Source: Halogeometricum rufum
GTDB taxonomy: Archaea; Halobacteriota; Halobacteria; Halobacteriales; Haloferacaceae
Reading direction: 5' to 3'
NCBI RefSeq assembly: GCF_900112175.1
Contig: NZ_FOYT01000002.1
Location: 186,001-250,000 of the forward strand
DNA length: 64,000 nucleotides
Part shown: positions 17,476 to 26,629 of the stretch, one piece after another
How the letters are laid out: each line of letters starts with the position of its first letter
How positions within the stretch are numbered: position 1 is the stretch's first letter
The notes under the pieces: generated by a model
The model's database searches: none
What the model was told of the DNA's origin: nothing
The model's input: only the letters and a program-made list of their open reading frames with translations
Position numbers and translations under genes: made by a program

Positions 17476-17661
17476 ATGACCTCGCTTCGCAACCGGTTCG
17501 AACAGTCAGACTCGTTCCGGCGGGGCGTCCTCGGCGCCATCTCGGGCGCACTCGCCGGCGTGATGCTCACGCTCCTCGGGGGCACTTCCGCCGGCGACTT
17601 CCTCGTCGCCATCTTCGTCGGCATCGTCACGTTCGTCGCCCTCTGGCTGTTGACGGGGTGA
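17476..17661 (+). CDS. Small membrane protein, 61 residues
   Basis: From ATG at 17476 this frame encodes a short basic start (TSLRNRFEQSDSFRRG) and two hydrophobic segments, about residues 19-36 and 44-60, ending LLTG. The positive-inside pattern suggests the N-terminus faces the cytoplasm. Third-position GC fits a coding frame. No family is recognised, and the gene has only a weak promoter (CTATCC). It could also start at another codon in the 157-base gap. Confidence 0.5.
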   Translation: MTSLRNRFEQSDSFRRGVLGAISGALAGVMLTLLGGTSAGDFLVAIFVGIVTFVALWLLTG

Positions 17662-17766
17662 GTCGAACCGACCCGACCTGACTCAACCCGAACCGACCCA
17701 ATTCGACCCGCCCCACGCGACGCGACGGGTACCGCGCGAGTCCGCGGCGACGGACGGGGCGCGCCG

Positions 17767-20532
17767 TCAGTCGTCCACGGGCACCGTCTCCTCGTCGCCG
17801 ATTTCGTCCATCACGCGGGCGTGGAACTCCTGCAGGACGCGGCTCTCGTCCTCGGCGAGGACCACGTCGCTGGCCATCAGCGTCGCCAGCCCGAACGCCC
17901 GCGGCGTCGGCGTCTCCACGTCGTGCGTCACCACGTCGACGTCGCCCGACTCGACGGCGCGAAGCACGTCCGCGATGGCCGCGACGTTCAGTTTGTCCTC
18001 CAGAATCTCGCGGTACGTCTCGGCCATCACGGCGAAGGAGTCGAGGTCCTGCGCGAACGACAGGAGCATCTCCGAGGAGACTTGCTGCTGGGCCGCGGAC
18101 TTCTCGTACCCCTTGTAGCGCTTCAGAATCATCAGCGAACGCGTCGCGTTGATGCGGAAGTACCGCTTCAGCAGGTCGGTCCCGTCGAGGGCGGCGCGCA
18201 GGTCCGCGCCCACCGCCGCGGGGTCGACGTCGCGCAGGACAGCTTCGAGGTCCACCTTCCGGTTCAGCGGCATCGAGATGGAGAAGCCGTTGTCGGCGAC
18301 GGCCACCTGCACGTTCGCGTTCGACCGTTGCGCGCAGTGGTGGGCGAGGAGGCGCGAGAGGCCGTCGTTGAACTGCCGCCCGTAGTTCGAGTGGACGTAG
18401 AAGCGGCGCTGGTACTCCTCTCTGTCCAGTTGCTCCTCTATCACGAGGCGGGAATCCGTGGCGACGCTCTCGGGGCCGGCGTAGCGCACCTGCTCGTCGA
18501 ACATCCGCGTGACGGCGCGGACGCTGTTCTCGTCTAAGGGGAACTCGCGGAGCCACGTCCGCACGCCCGGCGGGCCGCCGTCGGCCAGTCTGTCGAGCAG
18601 TTCCCCCTGAAACGCCGTTATCTCGCGGCCGAGGTCGTACGACAGCGGGAGGCGCTCGGAGAACCACGACGGCACCGTCGGGCGCTTGCTGGTCCGGTCG
18701 ACGTACACCTTCGACCCGCGCCGGTAGCGGTACTCGAAGTGGTCGCCGCCGAGGACGAACACGTCGCCGGCGTCCAGCGTGTCGAGGTAGTTCTCGTCCA
18801 ACTGGCCGACCCACTCGTCGCCCGACCGGGTGACCACGTCGCAGGTGAACGAGTCGGGGATGGTGCCGATGTTCGTCATGTAGATGACGCGCGCCATCCG
18901 CCCGCGCTTGCCGACGAGGCGTTCGCCCACGTCGAACTCCTCGTAGTGGTGTTCGCCGTCCGGTGGGTCGTTGGTGTCGCGCCACACCTTCGCGTAGACG
19001 TTCTTCTCCTCTAGCCCCTCGTAGTCGGCCGTGAGGTAGGCCATCAGTCGCTCCCACTCGGCGTCGGAGAAGTCGCGGTAGGGGTACGCGCGCCGGAGCG
19101 TCTGCCGCACCTCCGCCTCGCGCCGCACGCCGTTGATGGCCATGCCGTAGACGTGTTGGGCCGCGACGTCCTGAGCGTTCTCGGGGACGAACACCCGGTC
19201 GACGAACCCCTCTTCGGCCTTCTTCAGCATCACCGCGCACTCGACCAACTCGTCCCTGTCGAGGGCGACGACCCGCCCCTCGACGGTCTGTCCGAGTCGG
19301 TGGCCCGCGCGGCCGACTCGCTGGAGCAACGAGGCGACGGACTTCGGCGACCCCACCTGCACCACGAGGTCGATGTGCGGCATGTCGATGCCGAGTTCGA
19401 GGCTGGTGGAGGTGGTCACCACGTCGAGGTTCCCCTCCTTCAACTCCCGCTCTATCTCCTGTCTGCGGTCCTTCGACAGACTGCCGTGGTGACAGCCCGA
19501 GTTGGTCTCGTCGTAGCCGTCGTAGTTCTCTCTGAGGTTGTGCAGGACGCGTTCGGCCCCCGACCGGGTGTTCGTGAAGACGAGGGTGTTCGTGTGCGAG
19601 CGAATCAACTCGTCCAGTCTGTCGTAGAACCGTTCCTGCACGACGCCGCGCGGTGTGTCGATGAGGTCGTCGGTCGGACACTCCAACTGCAGGTCGAAGT
19701 CGCGGACGAACCGCGTGTCCACGAGTTCGTAATCGCGGGCGGTGCCGTCGGGGTTCCTGCCGACGAGGAACTCCGCCATCGTCGTGAGCGGTTCGACCGT
19801 CGCCGAACAGCCGATTCGGGTCGGTGAGGCGTCGCAGAGGTTCTCCAGTCGTTCGAGCGACACCGAGAGGTGCGTGCCGCGCTTGTTGTCCGCGAGGCTG
19901 TGAATCTCGTCCACGACGACGTACTCGACGGTCCGGAGCTTCTCCTTGAACTTCGGGGAGTTCAGCAGGATGGCCAGCGTCTCGGGCGTCGTGTTGAGGA
20001 TGTGCGGCGTCGTCTCCAGCATCTTCTGCCGGTCGGCGCTGGAGGTGTCGCCGTGGCGGATGGCGTGACGGATGGTCACCTCCTCGCCGCGTTCGTCCAT
20101 CCGGTCGGCGATTCCCTCCAGCGGTTGGGTGAGGTTGCGGTGGATGTCGTTTGCCAGCGACTTCAGCGGCGAGACGTACAGGCAGTAGACGGAGTTGTCC
20201 AGACCGTCCGCGAGTTCCCTGTCGCGGCGGAAGAGGTCGTTGATGATGGCGGTGAAGGATGCCAGCGTCTTCCCGGACCCGGTGGGGGCACAGATGAGGG
20301 CGTTCTCCGAGTCGTCGATGAGGGGGACCGCCTCGCGTTGCGGCGGCGTGAAGAACCCGCCGTTGCCGCCGACGTAGCGCCCGAACTGACCGACCCACCA
20401 CTCTCGGACGGAGGGTTCGAGTCGCGAGAGCACGTCCTCGTCCGCGAGCGGAACGGTCTCGGGGTCGAAGTCGAACGGGTCGTCCGTCCGCTCGGCCGCC
20501 TCGCAGAGAAGTCGCCTGCCACGGCTACTCAT
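17767..20532 (-). CDS. lhr: Large helicase-related protein (Lhr-type ATP-dependent helicase)
   Basis: The 921-residue protein is a superfamily 2 helicase. It has a Q-motif-like TPPQREAVP, Walker A APTGSGKT (residues 82-89), DEIH (208-211), the SAT motif in GCSATVEPL, and the C-terminal motifs VVTTSTSLELGIDMPHIDLV and LLQRVGRAGHRLGQ. The long Lhr core with winged-helix and beta-barrel parts follows residue 430. Archaeal Lhr enzymes unwind DNA or DNA-RNA hybrids 3' to 5' and are linked to replication-fork repair. The 105-base stretch before it on the plus strand is a low-complexity repeat of CGACC-like units. Confidence 0.95.
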   Translation of the reverse strand: MSSRGRRLLCEAAERTDDPFDFDPETVPLADEDVLSRLEPSVREWWVGQFGRYVGGNGGFFTPPQREAVPLIDDSENALICAPTGSGKTLASFTAIINDLFRRDRELADGLDNSVYCLYVSPLKSLANDIHRNLTQPLEGIADRMDERGEEVTIRHAIRHGDTSSADRQKMLETTPHILNTTPETLAILLNSPKFKEKLRTVEYVVVDEIHSLADNKRGTHLSVSLERLENLCDASPTRIGCSATVEPLTTMAEFLVGRNPDGTARDYELVDTRFVRDFDLQLECPTDDLIDTPRGVVQERFYDRLDELIRSHTNTLVFTNTRSGAERVLHNLRENYDGYDETNSGCHHGSLSKDRRQEIERELKEGNLDVVTTSTSLELGIDMPHIDLVVQVGSPKSVASLLQRVGRAGHRLGQTVEGRVVALDRDELVECAVMLKKAEEGFVDRVFVPENAQDVAAQHVYGMAINGVRREAEVRQTLRRAYPYRDFSDAEWERLMAYLTADYEGLEEKNVYAKVWRDTNDPPDGEHHYEEFDVGERLVGKRGRMARVIYMTNIGTIPDSFTCDVVTRSGDEWVGQLDENYLDTLDAGDVFVLGGDHFEYRYRRGSKVYVDRTSKRPTVPSWFSERLPLSYDLGREITAFQGELLDRLADGGPPGVRTWLREFPLDENSVRAVTRMFDEQVRYAGPESVATDSRLVIEEQLDREEYQRRFYVHSNYGRQFNDGLSRLLAHHCAQRSNANVQVAVADNGFSISMPLNRKVDLEAVLRDVDPAAVGADLRAALDGTDLLKRYFRINATRSLMILKRYKGYEKSAAQQQVSSEMLLSFAQDLDSFAVMAETYREILEDKLNVAAIADVLRAVESGDVDVVTHDVETPTPRAFGLATLMASDVVLAEDESRVLQEFHARVMDEIGDEETVPVDD

Positions 20533-20630
20533 TACCCGCAGTCAGGACTGCGTCTGTAAGTCGGTTGCGCCCGCACGGCGGCCGGTGCAGTCGCTCACGG
20601 CGTCGGTCCAGCAGAACGAGTCGGCGACTC

Positions 20631-20888
20631 TCACTCGACGGGCGAGACGGATACCGTCCGGTCGGCGCGGACGGTCACGCGGAAGCCCGCGTACCGGAAC
20701 TCGATGCGGCCGGCCGTTCGGTGGCCGTCGAACAGTGCGTCGAGGGCGTCGGGGTCTATCGCCTCGTACAACGGCGGTAACTCCAGCACCGGCCTGTCGG
20801 CGGCGGAACTGACTGCTCGGACGACGGCCATACTCACCGAATCGTCGGGTTCGACCGCAGACTGCGACGTGCTCGCACTCATTGCCAT
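20631..20888 (-). CDS. HalOD1 output-domain protein
   Basis: The 85-residue protein matches the haloarchaeal HalOD1 pattern: a first helix (DSVSMAVVRAVSSAA), then LPPLYEAIDPDALDALF, and a final two-strand hairpin (RIEFRYAGFRVTVRADRTVSV). HalOD1 is known as a stand-alone domain or as the output part of haloarchaeal sensory proteins; its target is unknown. Two in-frame ATGs (20888 and 20882) could serve as start. It is oriented like the Lhr gene and lies about 100 bases upstream of it. Confidence 0.82.
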   Translation of the reverse strand: MAMSASTSQSAVEPDDSVSMAVVRAVSSAADRPVLELPPLYEAIDPDALDALFDGHRTAGRIEFRYAGFRVTVRADRTVSVSPVE

Positions 20889-21057
20889 ACGGGCTGTCGG
20901 TCACCAGCCCCGGATATCAATGCTCGTCAGACATTCGTCTAGATACGTTCATTAACGGGTGATTATCGGCGTTCCTTCCCGGTTCGAACCACCGCCCGCC
21001 GACGGAGTCGACCCCGAGCCACCAACTTATACCACCGCCGTCGGCGTACTCGCCGTC

Positions 21058-21867
21058 ATGCGCGTCACGTTTCTCGGCACCGGAAGCGCGATGCCGCTTC
21101 CCGACCGGATGCAGACGGGACTCCTCGTCGAGTCCGACGACCGGTCACTCCTCGTCGACTGCGGAAGCGGCGTCCTCAACCGCCTCGCGAACACCGACGT
21201 CGGCTACGAAGGCGTCGGTACCGTCCTCCTCACCCACCACCACCTCGACCACGTCTCCGACCTCCTCGCCCTCCTGAAGGCGCGGTGGTTGGCCGGCGAG
21301 ACGCACCTCGAAGTCGTCGGTCCGACCGGGACCAAGCGACTCCTCGACGGCCTCCTCGACGTGCACGACTACCTGCAGGGACGCGTGGACCTGCAGGTCC
21401 GCGAAGTCACCGCCGGGTCCTTCGAAGTCGCCGGCTTCGAAGTCGAGGCGCGGGAGACGAGACACTCCACGGACTGCCTCGCTTATCGGTTCGCGGGCGA
21501 CGGTGGGAGCGACGACGGGACGGGAGACGACGACGGTGGCACCGACGGCGAGGAACGCGCGGCCGCCGAGCGACGCGACTTCGTCTTCTCGGGCGACACG
21601 GAGGCGTTCGAGGGCCTCGCGAACTTCGCCGACGGCGCGGCCGTCCTCGCGCACGACTGCTCGTTCCCCGACGAGGTGGACGTGTCGAACCACCCGACTC
21701 CGTCGCAGTTGGGCGCGGCACTCGCCGGACACGACGTGGGCCGCGTCTACCTCACGCACCTGTACCCGCACACCGAGGGGAAACACGAGGAGATGCTGGC
21801 GTCGGTGGGCAACCGGTACGACGGCGACGTGCGGTTCGCCCGCGACGGCCTCCGCGTCGACATCTGA
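21058..21867 (+). CDS. Metallo-beta-lactamase-fold hydrolase, RNase Z-like
   Basis: The 269-residue protein begins MRVTFLGTGSAMPLPDRMQT and has the metal motif THHHLDH at about residues 60-66. Further ligands appear in ETRHSTDCLAYRF, FSGDTEAFEGL and a late LTHLYPH. This layout is close to tRNase Z and related RNase Z-like hydrolases. A disordered insert of about 25 Gly/Asp/Glu residues (about 148-172) interrupts the fold. True archaeal tRNase Z is longer, so a different phosphodiesterase or hydrolase role is possible. CTTATA 27-32 bases before the ATG supports this start. Confidence 0.82.
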   Translation: MRVTFLGTGSAMPLPDRMQTGLLVESDDRSLLVDCGSGVLNRLANTDVGYEGVGTVLLTHHHLDHVSDLLALLKARWLAGETHLEVVGPTGTKRLLDGLLDVHDYLQGRVDLQVREVTAGSFEVAGFEVEARETRHSTDCLAYRFAGDGGSDDGTGDDDGGTDGEERAAAERRDFVFSGDTEAFEGLANFADGAAVLAHDCSFPDEVDVSNHPTPSQLGAALAGHDVGRVYLTHLYPHTEGKHEEMLASVGNRYDGDVRFARDGLRVDI

Positions 21868-21902
21868 CTCTCGGCATCTGACTCTCGGCATCTAATTCTC
21901 GA
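21861..21902 (+). repeat. Three tandem copies of a 14-base unit
   Basis: The unit CATCTGACTCTCGG occurs at 21861-21874 and 21875-21888, followed by a third degenerate copy (CATCTAATTCTCGA) at 21889-21902. The first copy contains the stop codon of the metallo-beta-lactamase-fold gene. It looks like a local slippage duplication and leaves in-frame stops in tandem. Confidence 0.85.
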
Positions 21903-21953
21903 TACCGTGTCGTCGAAGGGAACGTACTTGTCCGAAGACGAAGACGCTCGCCT

Positions 21954-22538
21954 ATGAACCGCCGCCGGTTCCTCGCCGCCCTCCCACTCGGCTTCGCTAC
22001 GGGCTGTCTCGGCGCGTCGCCGTTCGCTCCGAACCCACATCCGAAGCGTGTCTTCGTCGCGCAGGTGGACCCCCTCCCGGAGGAGTTCGAGTTCCGAATC
22101 GACGCCGAAGTGCGCACCGAGACGGTGACCGACGACCACCCCGCGACGCTCGTCCTCACGGCGACGAACGGAGGGGACGCGCGACCGGTGAGCGTCGCGA
22201 CGGGCAAGTGCAGTCCGTTCAATCGCTCTCGGGGCCGGAGCGACGGCGGGGGGCTGTGGCTGTATCGAGCGGGAGCGGAACCCGGCGAGCGGCCTCGAAA
22301 CCGGTGGACTCGCGGCGGCGACGGCGTCCGGACCCACCCGGCGTACGGGTGTGCGATGCGCGAGTGGGCCGCCGGCGAGACGCGGACGTACGAGTACGGC
22401 GTGTGGGACGACGAACGGACGGACGGGTACTACGAACCGGGCTGGTATCGGTGGCGTCTCCCCGTGCGCGTCGGGACGGGCGAGGACGAGCGGGAAGCGG
22501 CGTGGTTTCTCAAACTCCGCGTGGTCGACGCCGAGTGA
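21954..22538 (+). CDS. Predicted Tat-exported lipoprotein
   Basis: The 194-residue protein starts with a short twin-arginine type signal (NRRRFLAALPLG) and a lipobox ending ATGC at Cys18. It should be exported folded and anchored to the membrane by a lipid. The mature part has an immunoglobulin-like strand pattern (FRIDAEVRTETVTDDHPATLVLTATN), two further cysteines and several Trp/Tyr-rich strands (WYRWRLPVRVG). Similar secreted proteins of unknown role are common in haloarchaea. Confidence 0.72.
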   Translation: MNRRRFLAALPLGFATGCLGASPFAPNPHPKRVFVAQVDPLPEEFEFRIDAEVRTETVTDDHPATLVLTATNGGDARPVSVATGKCSPFNRSRGRSDGGGLWLYRAGAEPGERPRNRWTRGGDGVRTHPAYGCAMREWAAGETRTYEYGVWDDERTDGYYEPGWYRWRLPVRVGTGEDEREAAWFLKLRVVDAE

Positions 22539-22547
22539 GGGGTCGGC

Positions 22548-23327
22548 TCAGCCCCGAATCACGGTGCCGGCGTCGTCGCCGGCGAGGAAGGCGTCGAGAG
22601 CGTCGGGACCGAACACGTGCGCGGGCGCGCCGAGTTCGAGGAGGGCGCGCACCTTCGCGGCCATCCCGCCGGTCACGTCCGTCGTCTCGCTCCCGCCCAG
22701 CACCGCGGCCACGTCCTCGAACGCGGTAATCTCCGGAATCACCTCGTCGTCGGCGTCGAGGACGCCGGGGACGGTCGAACAGAGGCCGACCCGGTCGGCG
22801 TCGAGTCCGCGCGCCAGCGTCGTGACGAGTTCGTCGCCGCTGACGATGGTCGCGCCGGCGTCGGCGTGGACGACGACGTCGCCGTGGAGGACCGGGACGA
22901 ACCCCTCCGACAGCATCGTCGCCGTCGAGTCGAGGGGCAACGAGAGCCCGTCGTCGGCGTCTCTGGCGGCCGCAGAGAGGGGATGGACCGGGAGAGCGGG
23001 GACGCCGGCGTCCTGCAGTCGGGTCACGACGGCGTCGTTCAGGCGACGCATCGCGTCGTGAATCTCGAAGACTGCGCCGGCGTCGCGCGTGCCGGCGGTG
23101 TCGCTGACGCCGTGCTTCTCGGCGTTGTGGTGGCCGAAACTGCCGCCGCCGTGGACGACGACGAGACTGGGGCCACCGCCGGCCCGCGCCCCGCCGGCCG
23201 CGGCGCGTCCCTCCGCGGCGGCGTTCGCAATCGCCGCGACGGCGGCGTCGAGTCGGTCCTCGTCCACCGTCTCCGGCGTGGACTTGTCCGTCACGACGCT
23301 GCCGCCCAGTTTGAGGACGGTCGTCAT
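22548..23327 (-). CDS. ipk: Isopentenyl phosphate kinase
   Basis: The enzyme phosphorylates isopentenyl phosphate to isopentenyl diphosphate, a late step of the archaeal mevalonate pathway. The 259-residue amino-acid-kinase fold shows LKLGGSVVTDK at the start, the VVVHGGGSFGHH loop with the family's catalytic histidine, and GDVVVHADAGATIVSGDELV. The start ATG at 23327 overlaps the stop of mevalonate kinase by four bases. An Ala/Gly-rich insert lies at about residues 38-49. The decarboxylase that should supply its substrate is not in the window. Confidence 0.94.
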   Translation of the reverse strand: MTTVLKLGGSVVTDKSTPETVDEDRLDAAVAAIANAAAEGRAAAGGARAGGGPSLVVVHGGGSFGHHNAEKHGVSDTAGTRDAGAVFEIHDAMRRLNDAVVTRLQDAGVPALPVHPLSAAARDADDGLSLPLDSTATMLSEGFVPVLHGDVVVHADAGATIVSGDELVTTLARGLDADRVGLCSTVPGVLDADDEVIPEITAFEDVAAVLGGSETTDVTGGMAAKVRALLELGAPAHVFGPDALDAFLAGDDAGTVIRG

Positions 23328-24340
23328 TCCTCCTCCACCCGGACGCCGTCCGGGGCGAGTTCCGCGCGGAACACGTCCTGACATTCGGCGGTGTAGCGCA
23401 GAGCCGTCTCCGTCTCCGGCGTCTCGTCCAGGGCGACGATACAACCGCCGCCGCCCGCGCCGGTGAGTTTCGCGCCGTGCGCGCCGGCCTCGCGGGCGGC
23501 CCACACCATGTTGTCCAGCGTGCGCGAGGAGACGCCGAGCGCTTCGAGGAGGCCGTGGTCGAAGTCCATCAGGCGGCCGAGTTCCGCGAGCAGTTCGTCG
23601 GTCGGTTCCGCCGCGGGGTCGGCGTCCGCGAGGACGGACTCGCCGTGGCGGACCAGGTCGCCGATGCTCTCGACGGTGTCGGCGGCGAAGCCGTACTCCT
23701 CGCGGAGTTCGCGGACGCCCGCGACGAGTTTTCCCGTGTCGCCAGCGCCGCCGTCGAAGCCGACGACGAACGGGAGGTTCGGCGCGTCGATGCGGCGACA
23801 GTCGTCGCCCTCGACGCGGACCGCGCCGCCGACCGCACAGCAGAACGTGTCCGCGCGGGAGGCCTGTCCGTCCTGCACGTCGTACTCCGCGCGGTAGGCG
23901 CGTTCGGCGAGTTCCTCGGGGGAGAGCGGGTGGCCGAGTTCGCGCGTCGCGGCGTCGATGCCGGCGACGACGACGGCCGCCGACGACCCGAGGCCGGCGC
24001 CGAGGGGGATGGCGCTCTCGACGGTGACGTCGAACCCGGCGTCCGGGGCGTCGGCCGCGTCGCGGGCCTGTTCGACGGCCGCGTCGACGTAGGCGATGCC
24101 GGCCTCGACGAGTCCCTTCGCCACGTTCACGTCCGGTCGTCCGTCGCCGTCGCCGCCGTACTCGACGGTGAAGCCGTCGAGGCTCAGGTCGGGCGCGGTG
24201 ACGCGGACCCGCGAGTCGTCGCGCACTTCGACGGAGACTGTCGCCCGGCGTTCGATGGCGCAGGGCACCGCCGGTTCGCCGTAGACGACTGCGTGCTCCC
24301 CGAACAGGTAGACCTTCCCGGGAGCGCTGGAGACGGTCAT
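23324..24340 (-). CDS. mvk: Mevalonate kinase
   Basis: Mevalonate kinase makes mevalonate 5-phosphate with ATP. The 338-residue GHMP kinase has APGKVYLFGEHAVVYGEPA at the N-terminus, the ATP-binding IPLGAGLGSSAAVVVAG loop at about residues 105-121, and the C-terminal GAKLTGAGGGGCIVAL. It is coupled to isopentenyl phosphate kinase, so two steps of lipid-precursor synthesis are made together. In many archaea the pair follows ribosomal protein S2; here it is 16 kb away and on the opposite strand. Confidence 0.96.
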   Translation of the reverse strand: MTVSSAPGKVYLFGEHAVVYGEPAVPCAIERRATVSVEVRDDSRVRVTAPDLSLDGFTVEYGGDGDGRPDVNVAKGLVEAGIAYVDAAVEQARDAADAPDAGFDVTVESAIPLGAGLGSSAAVVVAGIDAATRELGHPLSPEELAERAYRAEYDVQDGQASRADTFCCAVGGAVRVEGDDCRRIDAPNLPFVVGFDGGAGDTGKLVAGVRELREEYGFAADTVESIGDLVRHGESVLADADPAAEPTDELLAELGRLMDFDHGLLEALGVSSRTLDNMVWAAREAGAHGAKLTGAGGGGCIVALDETPETETALRYTAECQDVFRAELAPDGVRVEEE

Positions 24341-24442
24341 ATCCGACGATTCCGCGGACGCCGCTTAAGCGTATCCGACTGCGGTCGCTCGCGGGCGGAC
24401 GACGGTCGAAAAAGAGCGACACCGGACCGCGATGCGCGCGGC

Positions 24443-24835
24443 TTACTCCTCGGAGAGGGCCGCCGACTCGCCCTCGTCGCCCTCGTCGGACTCGACGGCG
24501 ATGTCCGACAGGTCGTCGAGTTCGTCTAAGTCGTCCTCGCCGGTCAACACCTTCACCGCGACGGCGAGGGCGACGAGGAGGAGGAGGCCGACGACCGCCG
24601 CGCCGCCGACGCCGCGACTCGACTCGTCGGCGTCCTCGGCCGCGGCGTCGGTGCCGCTCTCGACGGACTCGTCCGTCTCCTCGTCGTCGACGTCGATGGA
24701 GCTGTACCCCTCGTCGTCCTCCGATTCTTCGTCCTCATCGGGGCCTCGCTGGAAGAAGCGAGGGCCGCTCTCGGGGGCGTTGAACTTGGCGTCGTGCAGA
24801 TGAATCTCGAAGAACGTGAACGATTTCTCTCCCAT
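24443..24835 (-). CDS. Acidic single-helix membrane protein
   Basis: The 130-residue protein has a conserved-looking start (MGEKSFTFFEIHLHDAKFNAP), then a long Glu/Asp/Ser stretch (about residues 32-72). One strong membrane helix follows (GGAAVVGLLLLVALAVAVKVL, residues about 76-96), then an acidic tail. The N-terminal 30 residues probably form the functional part. No named family is recognised. It lies about 100 bases upstream of mevalonate kinase on the same strand. Confidence 0.7.
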   Translation of the reverse strand: MGEKSFTFFEIHLHDAKFNAPESGPRFFQRGPDEDEESEDDEGYSSIDVDDEETDESVESGTDAAAEDADESSRGVGGAAVVGLLLLVALAVAVKVLTGEDDLDELDDLSDIAVESDEGDEGESAALSEE

Positions 24836-24955
24836 ACTCCGTCAGTACGCCGACAGATGGCATAACCGTTGTGCCCGTCTCGTCGTCGACGCACGGGTCG
24901 GCTCGCGGCGACGCGTATCGGTGCCTTGAGGTGCCGATTCTTCCAGTTCGAGAGC

Positions 24956-26020
24956 ATGGACGACGACCGACTGACGTTCCTGACCGACCTGTTGACGACG
25001 CCCAGTCCCGCCGGGTTCGAGGCCGACGGCCAACGGGTGTGGGTCTCGTACGTCGAGACGTTCGCCGACGACGTGCGCGTGGACTCGTACGGCAACGCCG
25101 TGGCGGTCCACGAGGGGAGCGCCGACGGCCCCGAAATCGCCTTCGCGGGCCACGCAGACGAGATAGGATACATCGTCCGCGACGTGACCGAGGACGGCTT
25201 CCTCCGCATCGCGCCCATCGGCGGCGCCGACCGCACCGTCTCGAAGGGCCAACACGTCACGGTTCACGGCGACGGCGGCGACGTGCCGGGCGTCGTCGGG
25301 CAGACGGCCATCCACCTGCGCGACGTGGGCGAGGAGGAGTACGACGACCTGGAGGAGCAGTTCGTGGACGTGGGCGCCGAGAGCGCCGCGGAGGCGTCGG
25401 AACTCGTGGAGATCGGCGACCCCATCACCGTCGAGACGCGCGTCCGGGACCTGCACGGGTCGCGGATGGCCGCCCGCGGGATGGACAACCGCGTCGGCAC
25501 GTGGGCCGCCGCCGAAGCCCTCAGACGCGCCGTCGAGGCGGACGCGGACGCGACGGTGTACGCCGTGAGCACGGTGCAGGAGGAACTCGGCGTACAGGGC
25601 GCGAAGATGGTCGGCTACGACCTCCACCCGGACGCCGCCGTCGCCATCGACGTGACGCACGCGACGGACAACCCCGACGTGGCGGGCAAGCGGACGGGCC
25701 CGGTCGAACTCGGCGCGGGGCCCGTCGTCACCCGCGGGAGCGCGAACCACCCGGACGTGGTCGCACTCGCGCGCGACGCCGCCGACGCCGCGGACCTGGA
25801 CGTGCAGTTGCAGGCCGCGGGGATTCGCACCGGCACCGACGCCGACGCGTTCTACACCTCCCGGAACGGCGTTCCGTCGCTGAACGTCGGCATCCCGAAC
25901 CGGTACATGCACACGCCGGTCGAAGTGGTCGACACCGGGGACCTCGACGGGGTGGCGACGCTCCTCGGGGCGATGGCCGAACGCGCCGCCGACGCCGCGC
26001 CGTTCGGCGTCGACCTCTGA
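24956..26020 (+). CDS. M42-family aminopeptidase
   Basis: The 354-residue protein matches the M42 (TET-type) metallopeptidases: TTPSPAGFEADGQRVW at the start, then the metal-ligand motifs FAGHADEIGYIV, the bridging aspartate in ARGMDNRVGTWAA, the STVQEELGVQGAK glutamate pair, and AIDVTHATDNP. The conserved final histidine is in NRYMHTPVEVV. These enzymes form tetrahedral cytoplasmic dodecamers that trim peptides. The ATG at 24956 is chosen because the alignment to the family starts there; 120 bases separate it from the divergent acidic membrane protein. Confidence 0.93.
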   Translation: MDDDRLTFLTDLLTTPSPAGFEADGQRVWVSYVETFADDVRVDSYGNAVAVHEGSADGPEIAFAGHADEIGYIVRDVTEDGFLRIAPIGGADRTVSKGQHVTVHGDGGDVPGVVGQTAIHLRDVGEEEYDDLEEQFVDVGAESAAEASELVEIGDPITVETRVRDLHGSRMAARGMDNRVGTWAAAEALRRAVEADADATVYAVSTVQEELGVQGAKMVGYDLHPDAAVAIDVTHATDNPDVAGKRTGPVELGAGPVVTRGSANHPDVVALARDAADAADLDVQLQAAGIRTGTDADAFYTSRNGVPSLNVGIPNRYMHTPVEVVDTGDLDGVATLLGAMAERAADAAPFGVDL

Positions 26021-26112
26021 GACGCGGGGGCGCGGCACGAGTCCTGCCTCGTCGCCCGGAACCACCGGTGACGGCGCGCTGCGTGCGCCTCTCACGCACG
26101 CCGGTTAGCGCG

Positions 26113-26134
26113 AAAGAAAACCGTTAAAAGTCGC
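26113..26134 (+). promoter_or_regulatory. Promoter block of the L11 gene
   Basis: The stretch includes AACCGTTAAAAGTCGC, with the TATA element TTAAAA at 26124-26129, 24-29 bases before the L11 ATG. A purine-rich GAAAGAAAA lies just upstream, in the place of the TFB recognition element. The same 16 bases recur at the same distance before the zinc-finger gene at 30515. Confidence 0.7.
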
Positions 26135-26152
26135 CAAAGGGTGCTTTGAGGT

Positions 26153-26629
26153 ATGGCTGGAACTATCGAAGTGCTCGTTCCCGGCGGGGAGGCCAACCCC
26201 GGTCCGCCGCTCGGACCGGAACTCGGCCCGACGCCCGTGAACGTGCAGGACGTCGTGCAGGAGATAAACGAGCAGACCGCCGCGTTCGACGGCATGGAAG
26301 TGCCCGTGACGGTCGAGTACGACGACGACGGCTCGTTCACCATCGAGGTCGGCGTCCCGCCGACGGCCGAACTCATCAAGGACGAGGCCGGGTTCGAGAC
26401 CGGGTCCGGCGAACCGCAGGAGAACTTCGTCGCCGACCTGAGCGTCGACCAGGTGAAGAAGATCGCCGAGCAGAAGTCCTCGGACCTCCTCTCGTACGAC
26501 ACGAAGAACGCCGCGAAGGAGGTCGTCGGAACCTGCACCTCTCTCGGCGTCACCATCGAGGGGAACAACCCCCGCGAGTTCAAGAAGCGCATCGACGACG
26601 GCGAGTACGACGACCAGCTCGCCGCGTAG
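26153..26629 (+). CDS. rpl11: 50S ribosomal protein L11
   Basis: L11 forms the base of the GTPase stalk region with 23S rRNA. The 158-residue protein has the N-terminal VPGGEANPGPPLGPELGPTP, where elongation factors contact, and the C-terminal RNA-binding domain (KSSDLLSYDTKNAAKEVVGT, then SLGVTIEGNNPREFKK). It has its own strong promoter and lies 352 bases before L1, so L11 is transcribed separately from the L1-L10-L12 operon, as in other haloarchaea. Confidence 0.97.
   Translation: MAGTIEVLVPGGEANPGPPLGPELGPTPVNVQDVVQEINEQTAAFDGMEVPVTVEYDDDGSFTIEVGVPPTAELIKDEAGFETGSGEPQENFVADLSVDQVKKIAEQKSSDLLSYDTKNAAKEVVGTCTSLGVTIEGNNPREFKKRIDDGEYDDQLAA

Noticed and set aside
17662-17766. Low-complexity stretch of CGACC/CAACC-like units
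   Set aside because: The units are irregular and short. It looks like simple-sequence drift between converging genes rather than a repeat array or origin.
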